The position numbers and the translations under genes are program-made. Positions 24,389 to 38,700 of a stretch of DNA of 64,000 nt are shown in pieces; positions within the stretch are counted from its first letter, which is position 1, and each line of letters opens with the position of its first letter. The stretch is taken from the NCBI GenBank assembly GCA_943735955.1, contig OX030957.1, positions 5,408,301 to 5,472,300 on the forward strand, read 5' to 3'. Origin of the DNA: Piscicola geometra (taxonomy: Eukaryota > Annelida > Clitellata > Hirudinida > Piscicolidae). The notes under the pieces are model-generated. The model saw nothing but the letters and a program-made list of their open reading frames with translations, was not told the DNA's origin and did no database searches.

Positions 24389-25991
24389 TAGAGGTCGGAC
24401 ATGGACGATTTTTCATTCCCGGTCCCGTCCCGTTCCCGAAATTTGTTTTCCCGTCCCGTCCCGTTCCCGATGGGACATCAGAATTTTGATTCCCGTCCCG
24501 TCCCGTTCCCGAAAGGTTTTTTCCCGTCCCGTCCCGTTCCCGATGGGACATCAGAATTTTGATTCCCGTCCCGTCCCGTCCCGAAATTTTTTTTCCCATC
24601 CCGAGCCGTTCCCGAAAGCTTTTTGTTTTTTTATTCATTTTCGCTGCCGTTTTCACTGGTCCCAAACTTGCTAGTTCTAACATTTCTTACAATTTGTTAC
24701 TTGAAAGTCAGAGAATATTTCTTTTAATAAAAAAAAAAAAAACACGATTTAAATTTCAAATATTTATTGAAATGAAAGTATTGAAGTTGGTCATTGTTTT
24801 TGAGTAATTCAATAAAGTCTTTATTTCTTTTCACACGGGTTAAACCGTTAAGAGTTTCAGCTTTCAAATAAGAGGATTTTGGGTCTGAAGTTAAACGACC
24901 ACATATTGAAAAATTCCGTTTACAGCGAATATAACTTGCAGATATACTAAACAAAATGTTGGCTACTTCTTGTAGTATTTTAAAATTGCTCATTTTATTC
25001 CAATAAAAAAAACATCTTTATAATTTTCCATTTTTTGGGACGTAATTGTGAATATTTGTACAATTCATCCTCTTCTGAATTTTTTTATTCGTTCATTATT
25101 ATTAATTCTTCAATAATGTTAGAAATATGTTTTTTGACAACATTTTTATTCTCCACAACTGCAAATATAAAATCATTCGTATAATTTGATAGTATAATAA
25201 TTTTATTATAATTTTGTTATAAAAACAAACATAATAGGTCTAAATAACCATCATTTATTTTTTTTCTCAACGGCACTGCAGCTTGGTCTGGCTGTACAAA
25301 ATAGAATTAAATTTAATCTAATGAAAGTCTTGGTATTTATTTCTTTTCTATCCCAAACTTTTTTCCTATTATTCTTTCGTACTGAGGATGCAACAGACAT
25401 GCTGTCATATGAATAAGATCAATGGCATCTTTTCTTTTGTCGAAATGATCAACTGAGCAATCATTTGGAAATTAATCATTCAAATTCAAAGTATTAATTT
25501 ATAAAATTAAAATAATATAACTGACCATTTTGATTTCATCTGAAAAGTTTTCATCATCACCCATTTGTTTTAATCTCCCTAATCTTTGGACTCATCATAA
25601 CAAATTCAAATGTAGTGTTGGAGATTTCGACATTGGCAATGGTGGCTTCGTTATACACTTCTATTGCATTTAATACTTATTTTAAGTATGGAGTATCGAT
25701 GAAATAAAGATTTCCATACTTAAAAGTTTGCTGAAAAATCATTGTTAAAGAATCCAATCCCAATAACGGTTATTCCCGTTTTTCCCGTTCCCGATTTAAA
25801 AGTTGATTCCCGTTCCCGTCTTTTCCCGTTCCCGATTTGAATTTTGATTCCCGTTCCCGTTCCCGTCCCGAAAACCTATTCCCGGTTCCCGACTTTTCCC
25901 GTCCCGAAATTAATTTTCATTCCCGTTCCCGCGGGAGTCCCGCGGGTACCCGCGGGTACCCGGTCAAATCGGGTACCCGGTCCGACCTCTA
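24389..25991. mobile_element. hAT-family DNA transposon, non-autonomous
   Basis: 1,603 bp with 12-bp perfect terminal inverted repeats TAGAGGTCGGAC (24389-24400 and 25980-25991) and a perfect 8-bp target duplication GTCTAGAC on each side. TAGAG ends and the palindromic target nTCTAGAn are typical of hAT. Subterminal zones on both sides are packed with TCCCGTTCCCG-type repeats, probably transposase binding sites. The interior keeps only a piece of transposase on the minus strand. Confidence 0.93.
24724..24993 (-). pseudogene. hAT transposase C-terminal dimerisation domain, fragment
   Basis: An 89-residue frame with the hAT dimerisation signature: ILQEVANILFSISASYIRCK, then RNFSICGRLTSD and LKAETLNGLTRVKRNKDFIE. 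The catalytic part is missing or broken by stops in the adjacent 25.0-25.7 kb, so the element cannot move itself. Confidence 0.75.
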
Positions 25992-25999
25992 GTCTAGAC
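25992..25999. repeat. hAT target site duplication, right
   Basis: GTCTAGAC, identical to the copy at 24381-24388. Confidence 0.93.
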
Positions 26000-26058
26000 A
26001 TAGTCATCAGTTTGCCTTAACGCTTTGTTAAAACGTTGTATATGTATGTTTATGTGGG

Positions 26059-26276
<218 letters not shown>

Positions 26277-26394
26277 TGAGTATTTAATTCATTAATGTGA
26301 TTTCGTTACTTTGTGCCGCCTTACGCAATCGTTCCGTATCTTTATCATTTGAATCTTTAACGTTTCACTGGGAAATCAAAAATCAGGAAAAAAT

Positions 26395-26466
26395 ACAAAA
26401 ACACATGTATACACATTGTATACTACACATACAAAAACACATGTATACACAATGTATACTACACAT
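26395..26466. repeat. two-copy 36-bp tandem repeat
   Basis: Two units starting ACAAAAACACATGTATACAC, one mismatch between them; a third partial copy follows. Confidence 0.85.
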
Positions 26467-26934
26467 ACAAAAACCCATGCCCACATCCATACAATTGCAC
26501 ATAAACTATTTCTCATATTTACAGCTTAAAGGAATTGACACCTAGAATATGACAAGTATGAAGACCAGCTGATTTAAGAAAGCTATCGCACCCGCCCACA
26601 ATTATAGATTCTTGTACATTCCGCCAACGTAAACACACATGCATTCCACCCACAAACATAAATCCAACATGAATTAATACATACAAAATAATTAATTTTA
26701 TGTTAAGATTTGAAGGTTGTTAAATTAATTTTTACTGATTGTTTTTGTGAACTTGCAAGATAGTCTCATCGCCTGTTTGCCGTCACACATAAACACACAT
26801 TTATTCAGCCACAAATGAAATGACATATACATTGCTTCTATATATTTACACATAAAAATTATGTGCTAAATTGTGCACTATATATACTATGTGTACATTG
26901 AAGAGCATTTGTATGCGTGTGTGTGTATGTGTGT

Positions 26935-27160
<226 letters not shown>

Positions 27161-28454
27161 TATGTGTGTGTTGCCTAAATGTTTTGGCGATTTTAGATTA
27201 AATGCATTGTGTGTACGTGGAATGTGTATTAACATTTTCGACGTACGCAAACACTTTCCAAGTGTACGTGAAGTGCACAAGTTACGTGCGTGAAAGTATG
27301 TGACACGTATCTCAATGCATCGATATATGAATATGTACATTTAAAGATGTGCACATCATACACGCACAGATAATTGAATAAGTGTACACCCTTGCTTATG
27401 GAATGATCACACGTACACAACTATTCCACATTAAAAAATTCACAAAAACTCACTTTAATTTACCAAAACAAATATATTTACTTAGCAAAAACTCATTTAA
27501 AAACTCATATAAAAACACATATAAAAAACACATACACACATCAAGAATACACACGAACACGTACACTGACGCGTACGTGTGGAGTGCGTATGAGCGGCTT
27601 GCATTGTGTGCTGCATTGATGCAAGTCTTTGTGAAGACAATTGCCATCGAATGATTGAGAGTGTATCAAAAAGAAAGAGATGAATGCATGAAAGATTGAG
27701 TGACAAAATGAATAAAAGAGCAAATTAGTCGATAAATGGTGTGAGTGAATGAATGGCGAGTAAACAGGTGAAATGTAAAACGAAGAAATTTAAAACAATG
27801 AAGAAATTCTTTTTTTGAAAAGATTAGTTCAATTATATACACAAATACATTCGAACAAAAACGCCCACAAGCGCAAATAGCTATATATTATTAAGAAACT
27901 TATTATAAAATATACTTTTCATTTTTGAATCAATTATATTAATAATTGAATTGAATTTTAAATACCTCATGTGTTAGACGCAAGCGACAGTTTTGAATTG
28001 ATTCTGTATATACTATAGCAGGAAAAGTATAATTTTTCTTTTTTACTTTTTGATTATAAGTTTTAAAGAATAAATAATTTGAAGGTATTATTATTTCATC
28101 ACTTAGACTTTCCTTTATATTCATTCTCAATTTAATCCCTTTGACTGACCTGACAGCAACTGATTAACTCTTAAATTCACGACTAAAAATTCATGAATTC
28201 ACTTTTTTGAACCCCCTTCTCTAAAATTATGTACATCTAATCTTCTCTGTATGTCTTTATTTCTAATCAATGAACAGTCGCAAGTTTTTCATTATCAATC
28301 GAACCTTCGCTCTTAATCTCAACACACACGTTGGTCTCATCATCAAAACACCAAAATAACAATATCACAGGCACAAAAAACACACCGAAGCATACTCACG
28401 TGTGTTTCGTGCCTAGACAGAAGACGTTTTTCCTTCCACGAAATTTTTTTTAGA
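27161..28454. other. degenerate CA/ACACAT-rich and AT-rich DNA
   Basis: No gene. Frames at 27,382-27,723 overlap on both strands and follow degenerate simple sequence. Confidence 0.5.
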
Positions 28455-28658
28455 TATATTTCGTCCCATTTTAGAATAGGACTGTGTTGTAACTAAAATA
28501 CTAATTTTTAAAGGTTCTAACCCTAATCCTAACCCGAACGTTAATCTAAGCTTATTTTGTGATTTTTTTTAATGTAAAAAATAATTTTTAAAATGCTAGA
28601 TATTTGATTATATATTTATTAGAAAGTATCCTATTCTAAAAACAACGGACCAAATATA
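28455..28658. mobile_element. small palindromic MITE with telomere-like core
   Basis: Imperfect inverted ends of 27-30 bp (28455-28481, 28629-28658) include an exact 13-bp match TTTTAGAATAGGA / TCCTATTCTAAAA. The interior contains CTAACCCTAATCCTAACCC (28517-28535), a telomere-like motif. A similar end CCGTCCCATTTCAGAAT occurs near 54,718. Confidence 0.5.
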
Positions 28659-29462
28659 TTCATTACAAACAAACATCTTTCTGAGCACACCGTCTCATGC
28701 TCGTTAGGCACAGCATGACTCCGTTTAATCCCTCAGCGAGAGATGGCGCTTCCCGGTCCATCGGCACTGATTACACCAAATCATCACCGATTTCAATACA
28801 CAGCACTATGGATTTGTTGATCGCATTATCAATGATTTATTCACGTAATTAAAGTTTTGTAGATTTTGAACATTTGAACATTATATATCTTATAAATCAG
28901 TACCATTTGAGATTTTCATCACAATCAGAATAATTATCAGTATCATCTTCCTCGTTATCATCATCATCATCAGCTCATCATCATATCATCATCATCATTA
29001 TCACCATGTATGTCTTTCCAAACGTATTTCATCACATCTAAACTAGATTCTAACAGAAATATTAAATCTACCAAAACATCTTCAACTTTTGTTAGCGTTC
29101 ATGATTGTCACAGTCTACAAACGGGGGATTATCGCCCTTTTGTAGGAGGTTTTGAAGCCGAAAGCAATATGTCACATTTTTATGTATATTTTTAAACCAT
29201 TTTCAAAATACTTTAGAATCAAATTATTAATATCTTCAAGGTTATTTACTCGTGTAAGTACACGTTTAATCACTTAATTGCGAAGTATTGTTTGCTGCCT
29301 ATAATATTTTTAAAGCACTTTGCTGTGGCTTGGAATGATGAAAGAGAATTTGAGTATGAAAGCAAAAGTAGCACCTGGAAAAAAATTATGTTTAATGGAA
29401 GTTATCAAATCTCTAAAATATTTGTTTTCAGGTCTGATTGTATTCAATTGAAAGAAGCCTTT

Positions 29463-29622
29463 CATAACAATGATGAGTATTATTATAGTGCATTTAACCC
29501 GAACGGGCTTCTAGGCCACTTAGACAACTTATTTTCGTTCTCGCTTGTGGACTACTAAAAAAATGGGTTGCATTCGAACCTAGGACTATTAACCATTGGT
29601 CAAGCCAAGAGTCGTTACAACT
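29463..29622 (-). mobile_element. tRNA-derived SINE sharing the LINE tail
   Basis: On the minus strand, an A-box-like TGGCTTGACCAATGG (29593-29607) and a B box GGTTCGAATGC (29570-29580) form a shortened tRNA head. It is followed by a short body and a 3' domain (29488-29519) closely similar to the LINE tail at 18,993-19,024, ending in a degenerate TTGT-type repeat. A and B boxes are too close for a full tRNA, so the head is deleted in this copy. Confidence 0.7.
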
Positions 29623-31474
29623 ACTCGTTCACCCGTTTGCTTATAAATAAGTGAATCAGAATTATTTATAATTAATTGTAAAAAAATTTTTAATTATCTA
29701 GTTTTTTACAAACTTTAAAATTGAAATAATTAGTCTAAATTATGATTATTAGTGAGTTTAAAAAAAAAACAAGTTTAGCAAAGAATGTCTTTCTTCACCC
29801 ATTGATACGTCAAGTGGTGAGTGCAACGGGTGCACAATAATGATTGATTTGACTCTTGATTTTGACACTACTGTCGCTGAGCAAAGTGATAGTAAAACAT
29901 ATGACTAGATGTTGAGAACAATTATACCTCATTACACGGAGAATAAATAACTAGTTATGAGAATGGGTAGATAGATATATTTTAATCAGAATTTCTTGGG
30001 GCTTAGTTCGATTTATTCATGCTTCACGTAGGAAATAATGATATCGAATTTTCATTTGTGAATAATTTTGGTTTTGCATACACTTTCTATATGTTATTTT
30101 TAAATAGTAGTTGAAGTATAATTAATTTTAAAAGTTCAAAACCATATGATTTAAGTTTAAAATCTTTTAATAATTATAAATGAGTATTTACATCTTGTTG
30201 TGTGCTTATAATTAATATTTTAAAGATATTTTCAAATCAGCATTATAATTCTAAAAAGGTTCTTATGAATAAAATTAATATAGATTTCTAAAAATGTTGG
30301 ACAAAGATAATTGTTAAAAATTTCGAATACAAGTGAATAACTAATAATTATGATAAAAATAACTAATCAATGATTGAATTTTGAGTATCAATTTAGCAAG
30401 GCAATTTAGGCAAGCAATGCCTGATCGTATCTAAGATTCACACTCTCAATCGTCAACCGTCACTCATATATCTTGTCTCCAAGTCCACACGCACATACGA
30501 AAACACACTAGGACAAATGAGTGCACATACATAAAAGTAAATGAAACATCACACGTACACAAAACAGATGTACAGCAAATACACACAGACACCCTGGAAG
30601 GGGCATGCGAACACACGAACACTTGTATCTAGGTAGTCATGAACGCACTAAATAAATTCACACATCCACATGCATAGCACGTGTGTGCTTTGAAGAAAAC
30701 GCATCAAAGCACATAGAAAACATCAAAATTCATCCTGAAAAAATATTTTTAAACATTAATTTAAACACACGCACGCACACAAGAAGAACTTAAAAAACCG
30801 AAACACAAATACCAAAATCAAACGCATCTAAAGAACACAAACACGCGCCACGAACACATAAAAACACACACACACACATCCACAAGTTGCCACACGTACA
30901 CAAGGAAAAAGACAAAGGCCTCCTTTGTATCATTGTTCTCTCTGGTATTGTCTCTCTATCAACTAGTCCTTCTTTCCGTGGCAATCTCAATTAAAACATT
31001 CGAGTCAATATTGCATTTTAGATTTTCATATCAGCCCTTTGTATTTTTATCTAACTTCTCTATTTTTGTATCCACATGGGAGCACGATCATCGACCCACC
31101 ATTTCACGGTGCATTCTCTCGTTATTAATGGTATTACAAACAAACAAGCAAACACGCACACACGACTCACACACACATATATACATATAAACTGGTGATT
31201 TTATTGGTGACATGTGTTGCTCGAAGTATCAGCATTATGCTTTATGACTGACACTCTTTAAGCCGAACGTCTGCTGCATTCACTGTGTCCTGCAATGTCT
31301 CTTCTCGGCTTCTTGTCGATTACTTCATACTTTCTACCTTATTAGTATTATTTTAAGAAAACATAATTAATCATAAGTTAATAATTGATAATTCATCAGC
31401 TGTATAATTAGATGAAAATGTATTATAATTAGCGTGTTTTTGTCTTTAAAAATAATGTTTTTAAATTTTTTTAA

Positions 31475-31605
31475 TACAATTTATGATGTTATATAAGTTT
31501 TCAGTTTTGAGTTTTTATAAATTCATGATGTTATATAAATTTCAGTTTTTTACTTTTTGATAAATACATGATGTTATATAAGTTTTCGGTGTTAATTTTG
31601 ACAAA
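31475..31605. repeat. three-copy 42/43-bp tandem repeat
   Basis: Three units anchored by ATGATGTTATATAA at 31483, 31525 and 31568. AT-rich, diverged. Confidence 0.8.
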
Positions 31606-32759
31606 TATATTTTTAAGTTTTGTTCGGCTTGACGCTAGACATCTGGCCGACTTAGGTGCAAATGCTAATTACATTATCACAAACTCCAAACTGTACAAAC
31701 TCTATCCAAGATACACGTAAATATGAAAAACTTATGGAAAATCTTCAAATTTTTTAATAATTTATTTTTTAAATACACACAAAAAACTAAAAAAGAAGCA
31801 GGTGCATACGCAAAACACATTACACAAGCTGGGCGCAAGAAATGATTCGAAAGAAGGGAGCATCTAGCCTACTCTTGCGCACAAACTATGTCAGAATAAA
31901 TGCATCACGAATGTAAGTCAAGAAAAACGGCATAAATTAGTGTGTATAAGCTAATCAAATCAGCAAATGAAAGGAATATGAACACGTAGGCGAAGAAAGA
32001 AGCAGAGATGCAAGCAGAGATACGCTCATGTGTTTTGTTCATTGGAATAATCAAGCAGCCTCATTTGAATTGGGCCTATAAATGATCAATTATCTGGTAC
32101 AGCATTAATCGATCAATAAGGTGATCTGGCAAATGAGATTCTATCAGGTCTAAAAAACTTGAGTAAAATAGAAATCAATTTGTAGATGAGAGATAAATTC
32201 CTCGCCATCTCGAACATTTCTATTTAATATTAATCAGAACTTTTGATTTTACTTTTAAATTGAATATTATAAAATATTAACACAAAATTCCACAATTACA
32301 GGTGAATTAACAACTCTTAAAGACTCTTCCTTTTTCGGACCAGCCATGATCAAGGCAGTCCGCTTGAAGGCATTTAGCACATATGTGTGCAAGAACAATT
32401 TTGGTCAAATAACTCATATTAAATATAAAAGTTTACGTCAATAAATGAAAGAAACAAAAAACTCAAAACTTTGCCATTTAGACAATCACATAAAAATCTT
32501 GTTATAATTTATTTGGGAAACTGTCACTCGGTATAAATATTTCTTGATGAACCATTAAAACAGTTTACATGTTTTAAAACAACACCTTGAACTCAAACGC
32601 CAAAGTAAATCTTCCACTGAAACATTTTGCTATCTTCCCAGCAATTCTTGCACCTGCACCGTTCAAACTCCATTCAATCTGCAATCAATAAGAGACTCCA
32701 CCGATCTATTAGTTCTCTATTAGTTCTCGCTCCGAAAGCTTCATCATCATCACCGCTCA

Positions 32760-35700
32760 ATGCAGAGGAACACCGCTCAACTTCCCAAGCCTACTCAAGC
32801 CAGTGTTTCCCTCAGCAATAATACTACCAGTACTACTCCTAATACTAATAACAATACTATAAATAATAATAATAACAGTAACAGCAATAATATTACTAAT
32901 ACTAATTTTGGTAATATCAATAGCAATAGCCTAAACATTCAAGGTACCAACAACACCAACACTCACTGCAACAACAACGATAGCAACAACTCTGATTTCA
33001 ACATAGGCAACAACGAAATCAGTGACTCGCTTGGAATTCAGAACAAGTATGAATAAATATAATTTATTGTCTATAGAACATGTATTCTATAATAAATTGA
33101 CTGGGGTTTTCCGTTTGACTTTTAAACACAATGAAAGGGATCTTTTGTTTTTTTCATACCCTATTTAAACAAACTAATTCTTTCATCTCGTTTACACATA
33201 CACATCTCATTAAAGATTTTTTTCTTCTAACATTTGTTCAAAATCCTACACTCAAACTCTAATAACCCCCAATACCTTATAAGCATCCCCATCATTCCTA
33301 TCTCACTCATCCCAAACATCAGCAACACCAAGTTAATGATAACTATCATCATTACCTTAATGATCATTATCATCACCACCAGTTCTGACATGCTTCCTTG
33401 GCAAAGCTCAAGAGCCAATCCTTCTTCAGCATCTTCCAACTGGCCTGTATCTTCGTATCCACAACAACATCAACCACAACAACAACCACCACAACAGCAA
33501 CAACAGCAACAACAACAACAACAACAACAACAACAGCAACAGCAACAACAACAGCAACAACAACATCAACAGCAACAAATGCAACAAAACCTTCCTGACA
33601 ACTACGACCCGTGTAAGATAAACAGGTCTCCGATGGAATACGCCAGAGCCATCAACCCGCCCAACCAGGGTCCCATCAGGTAACACCTCATCGCGAAGAG
33701 AATTTTTTAAATTTCTTTAAGCTTTCCTGGCTCAATTGCGTTGTAATGCTCAGGTTTCTGCGGAAAGTTAATGCTTTATCGATTGGTTTTGATATCATAG
33801 CGAGTCATCTTTACGGGTTTTATAGCGGTATTTCAGCGGGTAGTCTGTTGGTTAGATGTTTATAATTATAGTATATTTGGAGTATCTCCTTCAATATAAA
33901 TTATGCGTAGTTCATCATTATCGATTTTTTAATGAAATATTCGTTTTAAATGTTCTGAATGGCAAGCTTAGTAAGAGAATTTCTTTTGATAAGATATATG
34001 TAACCTTGTTGGGAAGTATTGATTAGCGGATTGATTGAAGTGCTTTTACATATAGTAACTCTGTGTTCAAATGAACGGTCCTTGAAAATTTGTCCTAATT
34101 TCTTTGGACAGTAGGAATTTTAATTTCTGAGCTCCGTACCGATTGGTCAGATAAAAGGCCTTCTATAGGCTTCTTAAAGTTTCATTCATTTAACTTTCAA
34201 ATCTTTCTATTTATCATCCTTTTCTTTAGACACGATTTTCACTCAACCTCCATTTAATTTCACCACATATTTGTCTCATTCATCCTGTTTCACAACACTA
34301 AAACCTTACTAGCTGATTCCCCCCCTCCCCAATACAAACCCCTTTCCTGAAGTTAAATATATTTAATATATAGTATTTATTACTCTCACAAAACTCTCCT
34401 CCGACAATTCGACAGTTCTAGCGCCTACTTCATGGGCGGGAGAGCGCTGATGAGTGGCGGGGTGGTGCAGAGAAACAACTTCGTCGTTGACCGGTCCGCG
34501 CCCTATCATCCACAGGTGAGTGTTTTTTCAATATAACTTCTGATCGTTCAAGATGTTAGCATATTTACGGTATTCTCCAGAAGAAAAATTTCTCTGTACC
34601 GTTTAGTTTTTTTAAGACCAACAATTTTTGACTGACTTTGACTTTGATACTTGAAAGTACTTTTACAATACAACGAATATTCTTAACGTGGCGTCTAACC
34701 AAACGAGCTTCAAGACCACTTTATTTGGACAAGAACCTTTCGATCTTTACACCCAATAATATCGTATTTTATTGCATTTTAGTAAGTAAGTGGTTGAATT
34801 TGTACCTAAGTATTCTAGAAAAATGTTTTACAATTTCTGTCTTCAAGAAATCAACTCATTCAAATCAATTGTCAAGAAAATATTAAGAATTTTTCTTATA
34901 TAAACTTTGAAAAACTTTTTTATATTATTTTTTTACATATTTTTCTAAATATTTTATAAAGTATTCTATATGCATTTTCTTCGTTTTACATATTTTTGAA
35001 CTACCTTTTTTATTGAATTTTATTATATTTATAAAAATAAATAACTGATTACTAAGTTACTAATTTATTTTCCTTGATATAAGAAAAAATTTCAAAATAC
35101 GATTGAGATTAATAAATAAAATAATATTAATTAAATTAAACAAAAAATCTTTTTTTTCAATTGATTCCCACAAACAGCCGCTGTTTAAAGATCTATATAG
35201 CCTACAAAATTTGCATACTAATTTCAAGTACAAAGCCTTTAATTTTAAAAATAAATCCTTGTTTTCAGCCATAGCCTAGAGGCTCATAGATGCATACTAG
35301 TTAGCATTGGCTTTCTTGGCACGGTTCAAAGGCACAGATTTATTGTTTAATAGAATTTAATACTCTCCCTTTTTTAATCGCTCCTGGACGTATCATATCA
35401 CTTTCGAGACTTCACTCGAAATAAAAACTAAAGTCATGCTAACAAGCATTTGATCGACTCAGCAGTGTATCACGTCTCACTCCGTAATTGCAGCCCTCAT
35501 ATCAAGCACTAACAGGACAATTACATTACTCACCAAATATGGGCTCACTCATAATTACTCGTTTTAATACGATAATAAATAATTATCTTCTAATCAGTGG
35601 AGCCATTTTTTGATCAGTTACTAATTGTTCAATCAACTCAACTTCCATCAACTCTTCTCAGATGGGCATGAACGGCTACTCAATGCCCTCATCCGGCACT

Positions 35701-38700
35701 CCATCCTCCCTCACCTCCCGCATGATGATGTCTCCCATGATGATGGAGCAGGAGATGATGATGAACAAGGGAGAGTGCATCGGGAAAATGTCCAGCAAGA
35801 TGCCATATGGACAACAGAGAGTCACTCCCTACCTCAACCCTCAACAGTACATGCAGAACAAACGCGCGCAGTATAATGCACAACAGGTTCGGAGATAGTT
35901 TTTTTAAACGTTTTCAAAAATTAGAATTAATTTTTGTGCTATTCTTAAAATACTTTTTGATTAAAAATAGACTTTTTATGATACCACGCATCACAAAGAG
36001 AGACTAAAAATTATTAAAATGTGACGCTTATCATTATTTGCTATGACATTGTCTCTATTGATAGAAATAGCTCCCTTCATTGAAACTTCTTCGCTTTAGG
36101 TTTATTTCCAATTTAAAAAGGCAATAAAACATAGAAATTATCATAGAGTTTATGCCTGTATTCAAGATATTTTCAGGTTTTAGATAATTTAGATAAATTA
36201 TAATTTCTCTATATAAAAAAACAAAAAATTAAAATAGAATTTTATTGAAATGATTTTATTTGTATAAAATATTTATTTAGAATTTTTGAAATTATCAGTT
36301 TCATAAAAGCATATTACTTATTAAGATATCGTTAAGCACACTTAAAGCCAATTCAACTAAACAACTACTTTGCTATATCAATTTCTGACCCAATATTACT
36401 AATTCTTCTAAACCACTTACAAATCAAACATTAACAAGCATTTAGTCAAGCCTTTATGATTAGTAGTTACGCCAAAAATAGTCACACATTATTCGCAAAT
36501 AAAAAGTGCCAGGCCATGATGTGTCATTGTAGATATTTGGCGTGAGAGTCTTGCAGTAGGATTGGGGTTTCCTCACTACGGACGATTACATAATCACTCT
36601 CGGGTCTATAATTCAACTTGCCAGCCTTACCGACTCGAGTATGTTGAGAAATAATTACTGAGATTTATTAAAGGCCTTCAGGCTGTGTGAATTTCAAGCC
36701 ACCAGGCGAGATAGCATCTAGTTAACCTTATTAAAATTAGCCGTGTCGTGATTTACGACTCAATGCATGAATAACATTACAATATGATTCTTTCATTTCT
36801 TCATAACATCCACATAAACTATAATAAAAACGATGGAAACGTTGAATAAATAAATAAAGTTTCCTAAATGAAAATCTAGATTTCAAGTGAATTATGCCGT
36901 TTCCTATTTGGACACGAGTTATTGAATATTAAACGTAACAGCCTCATTCACCACCTGTTCACATCATACTCTCATTTATTTTCAATATTTAAGACTCGCA
37001 ATTGATTTTTTAGTCGCACATGAATTGCTGGCTCGGTTTTCGGGCTTAACTAAATATATTTTATATATTTTTCATATTTTTTTTTTTCAAAACTTCATAG
37101 TCAATTTTTTGTTTCTCATTTTATTCAAAAAGTTCTATATCACTATCATTTTCAACCTTTTCATCAAGTTTCTTGAATAAAATCTTTTTATAAAATTCTA
37201 AAACTCGAGTTAATAACTCTCTCTACCAAACCACCAAACCCCTCCAGATGACTTACAAGGTATCATCTCCCAGGGTTCCACCGATACAAAGCATGTGGCC
37301 GAACCAAACATGGGTTTCTCGGCACCAACAGATGTCGCCCTCACCCTACCCGCCCATGCGCAACCACCCTCCGATGCACAACTATTCGCCACAGCACTTG
37401 CACAGCATGCCCATCAGGCCTCAGTACAACAACCCTAACGCTTCCAGACCCTACGAGGCATGTCTTGGTGTTGTTCGCTTGTTCTTCTTAGCATTGCAAT
37501 GCTAAATTGAACTTTTTATTTTTTAACTATTCTCTAGTAAGAGTATTGATTTAAAAATAAAGAAGAAGTTTCAGTTCTAAAATGTTTTAGTTATTTTAGC
37601 TTTTTTAGCAATAAATAGTAAAAATATTTTCATTAAAAAGAATTTTCATCTTTTAACTTCGCTAATTGAAAAACACATATTCATTTCAATTAGGTCTAAT
37701 TTTTCTTGCTTTTTTACGCACTATTCGAAGTATTTTATGTCTCACTTCAAGTGTGCTATTAATACGGCTTAGCTGTGGTTTTCTTGTATAACGGCAAGAT
37801 AATTAAGCGATAAGCACTCAGACTTTTTCAAAACCAGTAGAAACATATTAGGAAAGTCAAATAATTCAATATTAAAAGTAATGAAAGCCAACATTTTTTC
37901 AAGTTTATTTTATAAATAGAATATTCTACAGTGGCGTTAATCCAGATGAGTTTTAAGTCAGTTTTGGAAAAATAAATATTAACGTCATATTTAAAGCTAG
38001 TTTTATGAAGTTGTTTATTTTTTTAACAATTCTATTAAGTTAGAATTGTTGTCATAAAACTATCTAAATAAATTATTTCGACTTTTTAAACTCATAAACC
38101 AACATGTGTGTCATAACTTATGGCATAAGATATACCACAGCTATCTGCCAAAGCTACAGTTGAATGTGAATAGTGAAAGCAGGAATTAATAGATAGTTTT
38201 ATATCAACCTCGGTAGTGAGAGTCTGTTTCTAATTGGGATATTCTTAATACTACATTACAAATCAGACAAGGGCTCGTACTTTGCACTGCAACGTTGTCA
38301 TAATATTATTTCTAATATTCTTGTTTCAAATGCATTTTTATATCTTTTTGATGCTTTTTGGCAATGTATTCCCATCAAATGGTAATACTACTTTCAATAA
38401 AACTCATCGAACCACTTGATCACTAAGCGCTGCAAATATTTTTTTAATTAGCATATAATTAGAAGTCAATAAATTGAAAGTATTTCAATAGCTGCTGTCT
38501 CCATGCAGCGTCTGCCGCCAAAGACGCATTATCTTGCCATGATTAATCAATATGTGTACTTTTTCTGTTGAAATTAATTTTAACGTGAGTTTGTTTTTTT
38601 AAGGTACACTGATCAATTTTGCTGACGAAAGCGTAAATCGATTAAGTTTAAATGTTTTTTAAGAATACAAACAGTCCCACATATTGTGTTCTACGTCATT

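Larger units (their letters stand above)
28659..32723. other. no gene recognised besides the SINE; CA-rich patches
   Basis: A CAT-rich patch lies at 28,955-29,005 and degenerate ACACAC/CACATAC sequence at 30,470-30,900 and 31,140-31,190. Missing 5' exons of the ZMIZ gene could lie here, but I could not identify any. Confidence 0.45.

Noticed and set aside
24271..24807. Overlapping frames rich in PVPSR or GTGRDG
   Set aside because: Translations of the hAT subterminal TCCCG repeats.
28517..28535. True telomere or chromosome end
   Set aside because: Only about three degenerate telomere-like units, internal to a small inverted-repeat element.
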